A stretch of DNA of 64,000 nucleotides, from NCBI RefSeq assembly GCF_001983995.1, contig NZ_CP019450.1, positions 4,021,302-4,085,301 on the forward strand. The letters run 5' to 3'. The stretch's first letter is position 1. Each line of letters starts with the position of its first letter. Shown here piece by piece: positions 21,686 to 30,432 of the stretch. The notes beneath the pieces were generated by a model. That model saw only the letters and a program-made list of their open reading frames with translations, had not been told where the DNA came from and did no database searches. A program made the position numbers and the translations under genes. The stretch comes from Halioglobus japonicus (GTDB taxonomy: Bacteria > Pseudomonadota > Gammaproteobacteria > Pseudomonadales > Halieaceae).

Positions 21686-22867
21686 TTAGATGAACAGATC
21701 CTGGTTGTCGGCCCCCAGCAGCACGCCCCCCAGATTCCGGGCAAATCCCGTCGGGTTATTAGCCACATGGGCACGGGCGGTATGGATATCGAGGAAACGC
21801 TGCTGGATCTCACTGCCTGCGAACACCGAGCTGCCGCCGGCTGACGAGAATAGGCTATCCACTACATCCATGGACTTCTCGATCACCAGCGACGCCTGAT
21901 ACCGATATCGAGCCCGATCCTCAATGGCGATGGGGTCGCCCGCGCGGAGACTGGCCATCATGGCATCGAAGTTGCGATACAGAACGCACTCCATTTCATC
22001 CAGCGAATTCTCGGCGGCGGCCATGCGCTCCGCCACCGAAGTATCGCCCGCCAGCTTGGTGACATCGCCACTGGCTTTGCTGCGCACGAGTTCGCGATAG
22101 AGTCGCAAGGCATCCCTGGCGGCCCCGATCGCCGGTGTCGAAACCACACGGATAAACGTCTGCGCCCAGGGCAGGCGGTAAAGGCTCGGGCTGCCCTCGT
22201 CCACACCGGGGTTGTTACCGGTAAAACCGTCCATTTGCTTGTGGGTGCGGTACTCCGGCACAAAAACATTGTCGACTTCAATATCGTTGGATCCGGTGCC
22301 CTGCAGGCCCATGGAATTCCACGTATCGTGGATGGTGTAGTCCGACCGGGGCAACAAGAACGTCCGGTACCCCTCTCCGGGCACAATGGCACCCAACAGT
22401 ACCCAGGTACAGTGATCGCAACCGGAACTCCAGCCCCAGCGCCCGCTCAATAGGAACCCACCTTCCACCACTTCCACCTTGCCCAGGGGGGCGTAGGAAG
22501 AAGACACCCGGGTGTTGATGTCATCCCCCCAGACCTCTTGCTGAGCCCGCGGGTCCATTAACGCCAGCTGGAACGCATGCACGGCAATAATGCCGCTGGC
22601 CCAGGCGGTCGACATACAGGCGGACGCAATCGCTGCCTGCAACTTAAAAAAGTGCTGGGGATCCAGTTGATACCCGCTGTAAGCCTCGGGCTGCAGTGCC
22701 AGGAAAAAACCCGCCTGCTGGAGCTCGGCAATAGTTTCATCCGGCACCCGCCGCAGAGCCCTGGCCTGATCGGCACGCGCGCGGATATTAGGTAGCAGCG
22801 CCTCTACACGCTCGGTCAGCTCGCGCGCCAGGGCATCTTGTCTTTCCAGTTCTTGTGCAGCAGTCAT
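21686..22867 (-). CDS. HsaA-like flavin-dependent monooxygenase (acyl-CoA dehydrogenase fold)
   Basis: The 393-residue protein matches group D two-component flavin monooxygenases such as HsaA, which hydroxylates the phenolic secosteroid ring in steroid breakdown, using FMNH2 supplied by a partner reductase. Matching blocks are RISSSYAP-like TRVSSSYAPLG, WGWSSGCDHCTW and GLQGTGSNDIEVDNVFVP. I start at the ATG at 22867, which has GGAGGA at the right spacing; the ATG at 22873 abuts it. No reductase or other steroid genes are nearby, so the true substrate is open. Confidence 0.8.
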   Translation of the reverse strand: MTAAQELERQDALARELTERVEALLPNIRARADQARALRRVPDETIAELQQAGFFLALQPEAYSGYQLDPQHFFKLQAAIASACMSTAWASGIIAVHAFQLALMDPRAQQEVWGDDINTRVSSSYAPLGKVEVVEGGFLLSGRWGWSSGCDHCTWVLLGAIVPGEGYRTFLLPRSDYTIHDTWNSMGLQGTGSNDIEVDNVFVPEYRTHKQMDGFTGNNPGVDEGSPSLYRLPWAQTFIRVVSTPAIGAARDALRLYRELVRSKASGDVTKLAGDTSVAERMAAAENSLDEMECVLYRNFDAMMASLRAGDPIAIEDRARYRYQASLVIEKSMDVVDSLFSSAGGSSVFAGSEIQQRFLDIHTARAHVANNPTGFARNLGGVLLGADNQDLFI

Positions 22868-22995
22868 GTCCATTCCTCCGTTTTATGGTTATTACGGAGA
22901 TACAGAAGCCACGGATTTAGCCCAAACGAGGTAAATATGAGCCGCTGGGGCAGATCACTGCGCTCCGCCGCATCAGAAATCCGAACACGATACGA

Positions 22996-24122
22996 CTATG
23001 GCCACTTTGCCAAGCCAAACAGGCCCAGACGGATAAAACCCACCCAGACCATCAATAAGGCAAGGATGACTAAGTCCCAGCCTGAAAATAAGGGAACCTC
23101 AGTCACCTCACCCGGTGGAGAGGTATCGGGAGGCCCGGGTCCCATCTCTTGCGCCTGAGCAATACCCCCATTACCTGTGTTATCAATGTTGTTGCTGGTA
23201 TCGGGGTCAAATGTCAGGGAGGAGCCGGCACCTGCGGCGTTATCAAAGGCCCCCGCTGCGTCAATTCTGGCGCTAAGCGTGATAATTTCGGACACGCCAC
23301 CGGCCAATGAGGCCAGTGTGCAGGGCAGTGCGGCGCAATTGGCGCTGGAAACGGTCAGAATCGTCAGGTTGGTCGGTACATCATCTACGAGCACATCCAC
23401 TGACGCATCAGGCCCCGCATTACTAACGGCGACCGTGTACTGGATGACATCACCCGCGACAAAGGGGCCCGCGCTATCCAGCGTTTTCACCACCGCAACA
23501 TCCGCCTCAGGTACTGGTGGCAAAGGGGCATCGCCCTCGAAATCCCAGGTCGTCGCGTTCAGGCTCACCATATCAATATAAGCGGTCGTAGCCGCCACAG
23601 CACCGCTGGAGGACCCTATGCCCACCGAGAAGAAGTTCACGCGCACATCACCCAGTTCCGCCTGCCATTCGGCAAACGTTCTAGAAGCTGGATAGCCGGC
23701 CTGGGTGGTGAACCACTGCAACGTCATGCCGTCATAGGTTTGCCAGGAGCCGTCTCCCGGGTGCAAAGGCTGGGGAAACAATGTCCCGAAGGCCGTGGGT
23801 GACCAGTATTCCACCTTTGGCACCGGCACATTACTGCTGTTGGTCGCCGCGTCCCAGTTGATCTTGGTGATATCATGGAGTGTGAGAATTGGGATGCGCG
23901 TGGCATTGACGATTTGCCCGTCACTGCCATCGAGTATCAATTCCAGCGAACCATTACCCCGGTGCCGTGGGGATTGTTCGTACTCAGGGAGCCCGTGCCC
24001 GTATTACCCGAGCCCGGAAACCATCCTCCGGGACTGCCTGGCTCAATGGTCACCAGTTGAGCAAGTGCCTGCGGCGATAGTAACACCAGCAGAGAAATAG
24101 CGATCACCTGTCGTACGTCCAT
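22996..24122 (-). CDS. secreted DUF11-repeat protein with C-terminal membrane anchor, frame broken by one missing base
   Basis: A signal peptide (MDVRQVIAISLLVLLSPQALAQ) begins at 24122; the frame then ends early. Adding one base to the four-C run at 23957-23960 joins it to the long downstream frame and gives about 375 residues. The middle is a jelly-roll-like region (LELILDGSDGQIVNATR, then TTAYIDMVSLNATTWDFEGD), followed by one DUF11 repeat (ADVAVVKTLDSAGPFVAGDV). The C-terminus has a PEVPLF-like segment, a membrane helix and basic residues, resembling IPTL-CTERM sorting tails. It is probably surface-displayed. Confidence 0.75.
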
Positions 24123-24461
24123 ACAAGCATGCCCCAAGGGGTACCAAGTCTTGGGCGATCATACCGATGACTATGTTCCCCAATTTACCGAGAAACGCCT
24201 AAAAACGTTGCGATATCGTGCTAATAGCACAAGTTGATATGCTACGACCTCAACGTCATACAGCCGCGGTCCGCAATGCACTGACTCCGACAGCGATAGT
24301 GAGATCATGAATCATGCCAGGCAGCGGGAGGGCATTTTGGATACTCAAGGAGTTGACGCGAGAACATTCCACAAGCCAAAGGGCTTAACACCCATCGCAG
24401 GCATTGCCTTCCCACTGCAAATTGATTATTTTTTCAAAAAAAGAATACGCATGGGGCAGGG
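24123..24461. other. intergenic region between divergent genes
   Basis: These 339 bases separate the leftward DUF11 gene from the rightward sulfotransferase operon. An AT-rich stretch, ATTATTTTTTCAAAAAAAG near 24426-24444, is a short inverted repeat. No ORF or recognisable promoter stands out. Confidence 0.4.
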
Positions 24462-25277
24462 ATGATTCCTCTAGCGAGCGCGGAATACCGCTACACTTAT
24501 TACTTCAATGCCAAAAGCGCGAGCAGTAGCTATCGTAGTTTGTTCGTGGATTTGCATCGTCAGGAGCTGCCCGAACCTCAGCGGGCGACGCTCAATATTC
24601 ATAATGCCTTCCAGCACTTCAATCCCGTGCTGCGCGGCACCGGCTGCGACCGTTTCAGCTACACGATTGTCCGCCATCCCTACCCGAGACTGGTCAGCGC
24701 TTATCTGGATAAATGCGTTGATATCAACACCCCCCAAGCGCAGCGGTTTCAGGTCCAGGATCACGTCCAGTGGATGTACCGGCAGATCTTCGCCGCGCTG
24801 GGCCGTGACCCCGACTGGGAGAAGGGTTTCAGTTTTCTGGAATTCCTCCACTACCTCGAACAGGCGTTCGAACAGCGTCGCCCCCTGGACATTCACTTTG
24901 ACCGCCAGTGGAACAGCAGAACCAAGATCGACACCTACTATCGCATCGAAGACCCCGTCGACAGCCTCCTGGATATCTTTCGGGCGGGCTTTGGCGACGC
25001 CTACGAATCGCTGGACCTGGAAGATCGCGTCATCGACACCGCCAGCAACAAGCTGAATCGCAGCTTCAGCGGCGAATACCAGACACAGTACCAGGGGGCC
25101 AAACTGGCAGGCTGCGATTTCGCCGAGCTCAACGCCCTGATCGAACAAGGCCAGCGGTTCAGTTACGAAGATTTCATGACCGACGAATCCATGCGCTTGC
25201 TCAGCGCTATTTATGCCGAGGAGATGAAGGCCTATCATTACTCGCCTGAACTGGACTGCCCCATCGCTCCTGAATGA
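24462..25277 (+). CDS. sulfotransferase (Sulfotransfer_2-like)
   Basis: The 271-residue protein would move sulfate from PAPS to a carbohydrate hydroxyl. The 5'-phosphosulfate-binding loop YYFNAKSASSSYRSLF is near residues 13-28, and the 3'-phosphate-binding block YTIVRHPYPRLVSAYLDK is near 67-84, with the Arg and Ser expected for PAPS binding. A G-rich site, GGGGCAGGG, precedes the ATG. Its stop overlaps the next gene by ATGA. It probably modifies a surface glycan. Confidence 0.8.
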   Translation: MIPLASAEYRYTYYFNAKSASSSYRSLFVDLHRQELPEPQRATLNIHNAFQHFNPVLRGTGCDRFSYTIVRHPYPRLVSAYLDKCVDINTPQAQRFQVQDHVQWMYRQIFAALGRDPDWEKGFSFLEFLHYLEQAFEQRRPLDIHFDRQWNSRTKIDTYYRIEDPVDSLLDIFRAGFGDAYESLDLEDRVIDTASNKLNRSFSGEYQTQYQGAKLAGCDFAELNALIEQGQRFSYEDFMTDESMRLLSAIYAEEMKAYHYSPELDCPIAPE

Positions 25278-26203
25278 CCGCTGCCCCTCGCTTTAAACAC
25301 TGTTACCTGCATATTGGCCTGGATAAAACAGGCACCACCAGCGTCCAGGAGGCCTTCGCTGCCAAGGCGGATGCGCTGGAGCGACAGCGCAATCTGCACT
25401 TCCCCTGCACATTCACCGGCCGCAAGAAGTTCAACGGCAACCATTCACCCTACCTGCGCCCACTATTCTGCGAATTTCCCCGGGCAAGGCGGCGGCTTTC
25501 CGGCATGGGACTGCACACTGAAGCCGATATCGAACGCTATAATCGAGCCACCCTCGCCGACCTGCAGCAAGGCTTCGCGGCGACCCATGCCGACAGCGTT
25601 TTGTTTTCCGCGGAAGTCATCACCCACTTCCAGCCGGAGGACCTAACCGGCCTGGCACAATGGGCAACACAACTGGCTGAACAGGTAACCGTCATCGCCT
25701 GCGTACGCCACCCGGAACATGCCTTGTCCAGTGAGATACAGCAACGGCTGCGCATTGGCGCCAAGCTTCAGAACCTGTATCGCAATCCGCCCCATCATCA
25801 GTTGCGTGACAAGTTTACGGCCCTGAAAGCAATATTTGGAGCAGGCGCAGTGCGCGCTTACAGCTTTCATCGTGCACTGGAGCACCCCGCCGGCCTGGCG
25901 ACCGCGCTACTGGCGGAGCTGGGCATCGATTCCGGGTTACTGTTCGATGTGGCAACACACGCCAACAGCAGCATGAGCGCACAGGCTGCGCAGCAGCTTG
26001 ATAGCTACAATCGGGAAAACCCCGCCTTTATTGAGGGCGTGGCCAACCCCCAGCGCTCCGCACAACGGGTGAGAGCACTGGCCGCCCTGCCCGGCGAACC
26101 ATTCCGGGCGCCACCAGACGCCATACAGCGGGTAGCGGAACTGTCCAGCGCTGACATAAAGTGGATGGAAGAACACTTCAACATCGACTTACGCTACCGT
26201 TAG
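25274..26203 (+). CDS. second sulfotransferase-like protein
   Basis: The 309-residue protein has an N-terminal nucleotide-binding loop HIGLDKTGTTSVQEAF (the usual form is H.G..KTGTT.IQ), typical of bacterial sulfotransferase-family proteins. ITHFQPEDLTGLA and VIACVRHPEHALSSEIQQ (3'-phosphate-binding Arg and Ser) follow. It is translationally coupled to the first sulfotransferase and lies 5 bases before the acyltransferase. Two different sulfotransferases suggest two acceptor positions. Confidence 0.78.
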   Translation: MTAAPRFKHCYLHIGLDKTGTTSVQEAFAAKADALERQRNLHFPCTFTGRKKFNGNHSPYLRPLFCEFPRARRRLSGMGLHTEADIERYNRATLADLQQGFAATHADSVLFSAEVITHFQPEDLTGLAQWATQLAEQVTVIACVRHPEHALSSEIQQRLRIGAKLQNLYRNPPHHQLRDKFTALKAIFGAGAVRAYSFHRALEHPAGLATALLAELGIDSGLLFDVATHANSSMSAQAAQQLDSYNRENPAFIEGVANPQRSAQRVRALAALPGEPFRAPPDAIQRVAELSSADIKWMEEHFNIDLRYR

Positions 26204-26208
26204 ACTGG

Positions 26209-28170
26209 ATGAACCAAAGCATCGACAACTACCGCCCGGACATCGACGGCCTGCGAGCCTTATCGATTATTGCCGTGCTGATTTACCACGCCTTCCCCAC
26301 CTTGCTGCCGGGCGGTTTCGTCGGCGTGGACGTGTTCTTCGTAATCTCGGGTTATCTCATTACCCGCATTATCCTCGGGGAAATCGCGGATTCAGGATTC
26401 AGCCTGGCCGGATTTTATCGCCGCCGCGTGCAGCGCATCTTCCCACCCCTGATTCCCGTACTGATCTTCTGCCTGGCACTGGGATACTTCGCACTGCTGC
26501 CCGCAGAATACGCGCAACTGGGGAAGCACACCGCAGCTGCCTCAACATTTGTACCCAATCTGGTGTTCTGGGCAGAGGCGGGCTATTTCGACGTCGACAG
26601 CAAGCTCAAGCCGCTCCTGCATCTGTGGTCGCTAGGTGTCGAAGAGCAGTTTTACCTCGCCTGGCCTCTTATCCTGCTGGCCGGCGCTCGTCTGGGGATG
26701 AATACCGGCCTGCTAATCGCCATCTTGCTGGCAACGTCCTTTTCCTTGGGGATCACCGGGGACAGCGACCGCGCCGCCAGCTTCTTCCTGCCACACTACC
26801 GCGCCTGGGAATTACTGGTAGGGGCCCTGCTGGCCTGGCAGCAAATGCGCGGTCACGCCAGAGAACTGGGGATCGCCGCAGCGGCGCCGGGTCTGCTGCT
26901 ACTCCTTGCGGCGGTGAGCCTGATTTCGGCACAACGCACCTTTCCCGGCTGGTGGGCCTGGTTGCCCACCGCAGGCGCCGCCTTGATGATTGCCGCAGGC
27001 GCCCACAACGTCTGCAACCGGTGGCTCGGCCATAAGGCGCTGGTATTCGTCGGTAAAATCAGCTTCCCGCTCTACCTCTGGCATTGGCCTTTACTCAGCT
27101 TTGCCAGAATTATGGAGGACGGGGAACCCTCAGCCATGCTGCGCAGCGCGGCGGTGCTACTCGCTGTTGCGCTGGCCTGGGCCAGCTATCGCTGGGTGGA
27201 AATGCCACTGCGGTATCGCCCCGGGAAGCTCACGCCCTGGACGATTAGTGCAAGCCTGCTGGCAGCGGGCGCTGTAGGCCTGGTCATATTCAAAAACGGC
27301 GGCCTGCCCGATCGCACAGCGCCACAGAATGAGATCGCCGCCCAGTTCTACTGGCAGGAACTGGGCCTGCAAGTACGCGATGATTGTTCCACAACATTCG
27401 GGACTGCCGGGCGCTGTCTGCGCGACGGCAAACCCTCCACCATCGCAGTGCTCGGCGACAGCCACAGCACCAATACCTTCTTCGCGCTGGCCAATCACTA
27501 CCGCGATAGCGAGCAAGGCGTGATTCGCCTGGGCAAAGGGGGCTGCCCGCCGCTCTACAACACCGCAATTCGGGACCGGGGCAATCCCGACACTTGCCGC
27601 GCCGCCAATAACATCAATATCGACTGGGTAGCGGGCAATGATCAACTCGACACCGTCTACCTGTCTTCGCTTGGCCCCATGTACGTGAATCCGGGGCAGC
27701 AACGCTTCTCGCTGGAGATAAAGGAATGGCCTGAACTCACCGAGCACCGCGATGTGTTTGCCCTCGGCCTCAGCGACACCGTCGCGAAACTGAAGGCCGC
27801 CGGCAAACAGGTGGTGGTGGTCGTAGACTGGCCCTCGCTGCACTTTGATCCGAAGCGTTGTGTCGATACCCGCCCACTGCGCCTGACTGCATTCCAAGGC
27901 GCCGAATGCACGGTTAGCAATGCCCGCCACCAGCAGCGCAACAGGGTTTATCGTGAAGTGATTGCCGAGGTTACAGCCGCACACCCTGACATTCAGGTGT
28001 GGGATACCTCCAGCGCGTTTTGCGCCAAGGGGCAGTGCCGGGTTATGCAAGGCGACCAGGTGCTGTACCGCGACCGCTCACATTTGTCTCTGCAAGGTTC
28101 CAACTATCTCGGCGATCACCTGCTTTTGGAACCCGCCACCGCGTTTAAAGCCCGGCCAGACCGGCCATGA
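26209..28170 (+). CDS. OafA-type acyltransferase with C-terminal SGNH domain
   Basis: The 653-residue protein has an N-terminal acyltransferase-3 membrane domain of about 10 helices beginning YRPDIDGLRALSIIAVLIYH and GGFVGVDVFFVISGYLI. A periplasmic SGNH hydrolase-like domain has the nucleophile in LGDSHSTN near residue 410 and the catalytic D/H in RDRSHLS near 620. Such proteins O-acetylate surface polysaccharides. I start at the ATG at 26209 rather than 48 bases earlier inside the previous gene. The last 26 bases overlap the convergent coaX gene. Confidence 0.9.
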   Translation: MNQSIDNYRPDIDGLRALSIIAVLIYHAFPTLLPGGFVGVDVFFVISGYLITRIILGEIADSGFSLAGFYRRRVQRIFPPLIPVLIFCLALGYFALLPAEYAQLGKHTAAASTFVPNLVFWAEAGYFDVDSKLKPLLHLWSLGVEEQFYLAWPLILLAGARLGMNTGLLIAILLATSFSLGITGDSDRAASFFLPHYRAWELLVGALLAWQQMRGHARELGIAAAAPGLLLLLAAVSLISAQRTFPGWWAWLPTAGAALMIAAGAHNVCNRWLGHKALVFVGKISFPLYLWHWPLLSFARIMEDGEPSAMLRSAAVLLAVALAWASYRWVEMPLRYRPGKLTPWTISASLLAAGAVGLVIFKNGGLPDRTAPQNEIAAQFYWQELGLQVRDDCSTTFGTAGRCLRDGKPSTIAVLGDSHSTNTFFALANHYRDSEQGVIRLGKGGCPPLYNTAIRDRGNPDTCRAANNINIDWVAGNDQLDTVYLSSLGPMYVNPGQQRFSLEIKEWPELTEHRDVFALGLSDTVAKLKAAGKQVVVVVDWPSLHFDPKRCVDTRPLRLTAFQGAECTVSNARHQQRNRVYREVIAEVTAAHPDIQVWDTSSAFCAKGQCRVMQGDQVLYRDRSHLSLQGSNYLGDHLLLEPATAFKARPDRP

Positions 28171-28882
28171 CTTCCAGGCCTTCAAACACCAGATCCGGCG
28201 CGTAGGTGCCGCCGCGGCCCAGCAACCCCTGAAGGGCTTCACCGGCGCCGCCAGTGAAGAACAGCGCGGGCTGATCCTCGCTGCATTGGTCCAGGGCCAC
28301 CGCGACCGCCCCCACCTGGGCCAGAGCAATGCCATGGCGCACGGCTTCAGCGGTGGAGCGCCCCGGGGCCAGGTCGTAACCCACATCCTCGTCGAAACGA
28401 ACCCGGTCGGTGTCCAGCAGCAGGGCCCGCTCCATAAGTGCGGGCCCGGGAATAATGTAACCGCCCTCGTGCACACCGCCAGCGCTCACCAGGTCAATCG
28501 TCAGCGCGGAGCCCGCATCGACGACACAGATCCGCGCCCCATTGCGGGCCCTTGCGCCAAGCATGGCCAGCCAACGATCCACACCCATTCGGGTAGGCTC
28601 AGCGTAACTGTTCACCAGGTCAGCGCTGCGCGCCTCGGTGCGGGCAAACCAGGGCGTTATCCCCCACTGCTCGTGCACCAGGGACGCAAGATGCGCTTCA
28701 CCCGTCGGTCCGGCCACACTGGAGATCCACACTGCATCGAGCCCAGCGGCGCACGCCAGCAGAGCCTTTTTGGCGCCGGCGTCGTCCTTCCGATAGCTGC
28801 CGCGCGCCGTCACCTGACCATCAATCACCAGCCGCCACTTGGCACTGCTATTACCGACATCAAACTGGAGGCAACGCATCAT
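28145..28882 (-). CDS. coaX: Type III pantothenate kinase
   Basis: The 245-residue enzyme phosphorylates pantothenate, the first step of CoA synthesis. The ASKHA-fold motifs are present: phosphate-binding FDVGNSSAKWRL at the start, GVDRWLAMLGAR near residue 100, and VVDAGSALTIDLV near 120. Its start overlaps the birA stop by four bases, as in many gammaproteobacteria. The 3' end runs 26 bases into the convergent acyltransferase gene. Confidence 0.95.
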   Translation of the reverse strand: MMRCLQFDVGNSSAKWRLVIDGQVTARGSYRKDDAGAKKALLACAAGLDAVWISSVAGPTGEAHLASLVHEQWGITPWFARTEARSADLVNSYAEPTRMGVDRWLAMLGARARNGARICVVDAGSALTIDLVSAGGVHEGGYIIPGPALMERALLLDTDRVRFDEDVGYDLAPGRSTAEAVRHGIALAQVGAVAVALDQCSEDQPALFFTGGAGEALQGLLGRGGTYAPDLVFEGLEVMAGLAGL

Positions 28883-29859
28883 GCCTGCGGCCTCAGGGAA
28901 ATTTCGCCGCCAAACACCGGCTTGATGCCGGCGGTGGCCGTTTCGAGCTGCAGGGCCCCACGATCATCAACACCCCGGGCAACGCCTGCCATTTGCTGCT
29001 CGCCGCTACTTAAGACCACCTCGGTATCTGTGTAGGCGTCGAGGCCCTGCCAGGCTTCCCGCCAGGGCGCAAAGCCGGTCGCTTCAAAGCCCGCCAGCAG
29101 GGGCAGTAATTCACTGAGCAGTACACCCAGTAGCTGGCTGCGGGATACGGGGTCACCTCCATTCACATGGCGGACATCCGTCCAGGCCTGGTCAATGTCC
29201 CCTCCCTGCTGGGCAGGCATATCAACATTCAGACCGATGCCAACCACCACCTGACACACACCGGCGGCGTCGCCAGTCATCTCCAGCAGAATGCCACCGA
29301 GTTTGGCACCCTCGTGTAGCACGTCATTCGGCCACTTGAGCTGCACCGGCGGCACACCGCAGGCCGCCAAGGCGCGGGCCACTGCCACACCCACCGCCAG
29401 GCTCATGCCTTCCAGCGCTGCGGCGCCGCCCTGATACTCCCATACGGCAGATACATAGAGATTGCGTGCATAAGGGCTGACCCAGGCCCGCCCGCGCCGG
29501 CCGCGGCCAGCGGTTTGCTGCTCTGCAGTGCAGACATAGCCGGAGCCCGCGCCAGCCGCGACCCGGGACATCGCTTCTGCATTCGTGGAACCAATACCCT
29601 GATGAATATCGAGTTCTGTCAGCAGTGCCTGCGCCGCGGCGCTCATACATGCCTGAACGGCGGCACCATCCAGCAAGTCGATGCCACCTTCGATGCGATA
29701 GCCACGTCCCTTGACGGACTCCACCTCCAGGCCGAGCTCAGACAGCCTATTGAGCTGTTTCCAGACCGCAGTGCGGCTCACGCCCAGGACATCGGCGATC
29801 TCCTGGCCAGAGACAAAATCGCCACTGGCCAGCAGGGGCAGTAAATCAGTGTTAGGCAT
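28879..29859 (-). CDS. birA: Biotin-protein ligase / biotin operon repressor
   Basis: The 326-residue protein has an N-terminal winged helix (QEIADVLGVSRTAVWKQLNRL) and a ligase domain with the biotinyl-adenylate loop GRGRRGRAWVSP and KWPNDV. It biotinylates carboxylases, here probably including the LiuD subunit encoded 4 kb away, and can repress biotin genes. It forms an operon with coaX. The GTG/ATG region upstream faces liuR divergently. Confidence 0.95.
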   Translation of the reverse strand: MPNTDLLPLLASGDFVSGQEIADVLGVSRTAVWKQLNRLSELGLEVESVKGRGYRIEGGIDLLDGAAVQACMSAAAQALLTELDIHQGIGSTNAEAMSRVAAGAGSGYVCTAEQQTAGRGRRGRAWVSPYARNLYVSAVWEYQGGAAALEGMSLAVGVAVARALAACGVPPVQLKWPNDVLHEGAKLGGILLEMTGDAAGVCQVVVGIGLNVDMPAQQGGDIDQAWTDVRHVNGGDPVSRSQLLGVLLSELLPLLAGFEATGFAPWREAWQGLDAYTDTEVVLSSGEQQMAGVARGVDDRGALQLETATAGIKPVFGGEISLRPQA

Positions 29860-29950
29860 GAGCCGGGTCCTTGTGGAAAGCGGCGATAATAGCAGACCCG
29901 CCGCAGGGCAACAGGGCTCACATACGCGATCGAGACCGCGCTATATAACG

Positions 29951-29966
29951 TTTACGTTAACGTAAA
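29951..29966. promoter_or_regulatory. perfect 16-bp palindrome upstream of liuR (candidate LiuR operator)
   Basis: TTTACGTTAACGTAAA is a perfect inverted repeat 47 bases before the liuR start, in the birA-liuR intergenic region. MerR-family regulators bind such palindromes between promoter elements, and LiuR is reported to autoregulate the liu operon. The assignment rests on position and symmetry. Confidence 0.6.
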
Positions 29967-30013
29967 GCTGTGCTAGATTTCCTGGCCTGTTTCCCAACCG
30001 TGGGCATCCCACC

Positions 30014-30418
30014 GTGGCAGAACGGAAAACTTATACCATTTCAGAGCTGGCCAAGGAGTTCGGGGTCACCCCCAGGACGATTCGTTTCTACGAAGAAAAA
30101 GGCCTGGTGACGCCTGCCCGTCAGGGGCAGAAGCGCCTCTATACCCCCGCTGACCGGGTGCGTATCAAGCTCATTCTGCGTGGCAAACGCATTGGCATGA
30201 CCCTCGATGAATCCGTCGAGGTCATCGACATGTATGACCCCGAGCACAACAACAGCGAACAGCTACACTCTCTTATCGCCACGGTGAAGGAAAAGCGCGC
30301 CCGCTTCGAACAACAAATCCGCGACATCAACGACATCATGGCCAGCCTGGACGAAGTTCAGGGCCTGTGTGAACAAGCCCTGAAGAAAACCCCAGCCACG
30401 CCCACAAAACACAACTAA
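30014..30418 (+). CDS. liuR: MerR-family regulator of leucine degradation (LiuR)
   Basis: The 134-residue protein has an N-terminal MerR helix-turn-helix ([28 protein letters not shown]) and a C-terminal coiled coil ([20 protein letters not shown]). It has no metal-binding cysteines at the usual MerR positions, consistent with a CoA-ester-responsive regulator. The GTG start at 30014 fits the family N-terminus. It heads the liuABCDE genes, 14 bases before liuA, so it regulates its own operon. Confidence 0.88.
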   Translation: MAERKTYTISELAKEFGVTPRTIRFYEEKGLVTPARQGQKRLYTPADRVRIKLILRGKRIGMTLDESVEVIDMYDPEHNNSEQLHSLIATVKEKRARFEQQIRDINDIMASLDEVQGLCEQALKKTPATPTKHN

Positions 30419-30432
30419 CCCAGGACAGTTTC

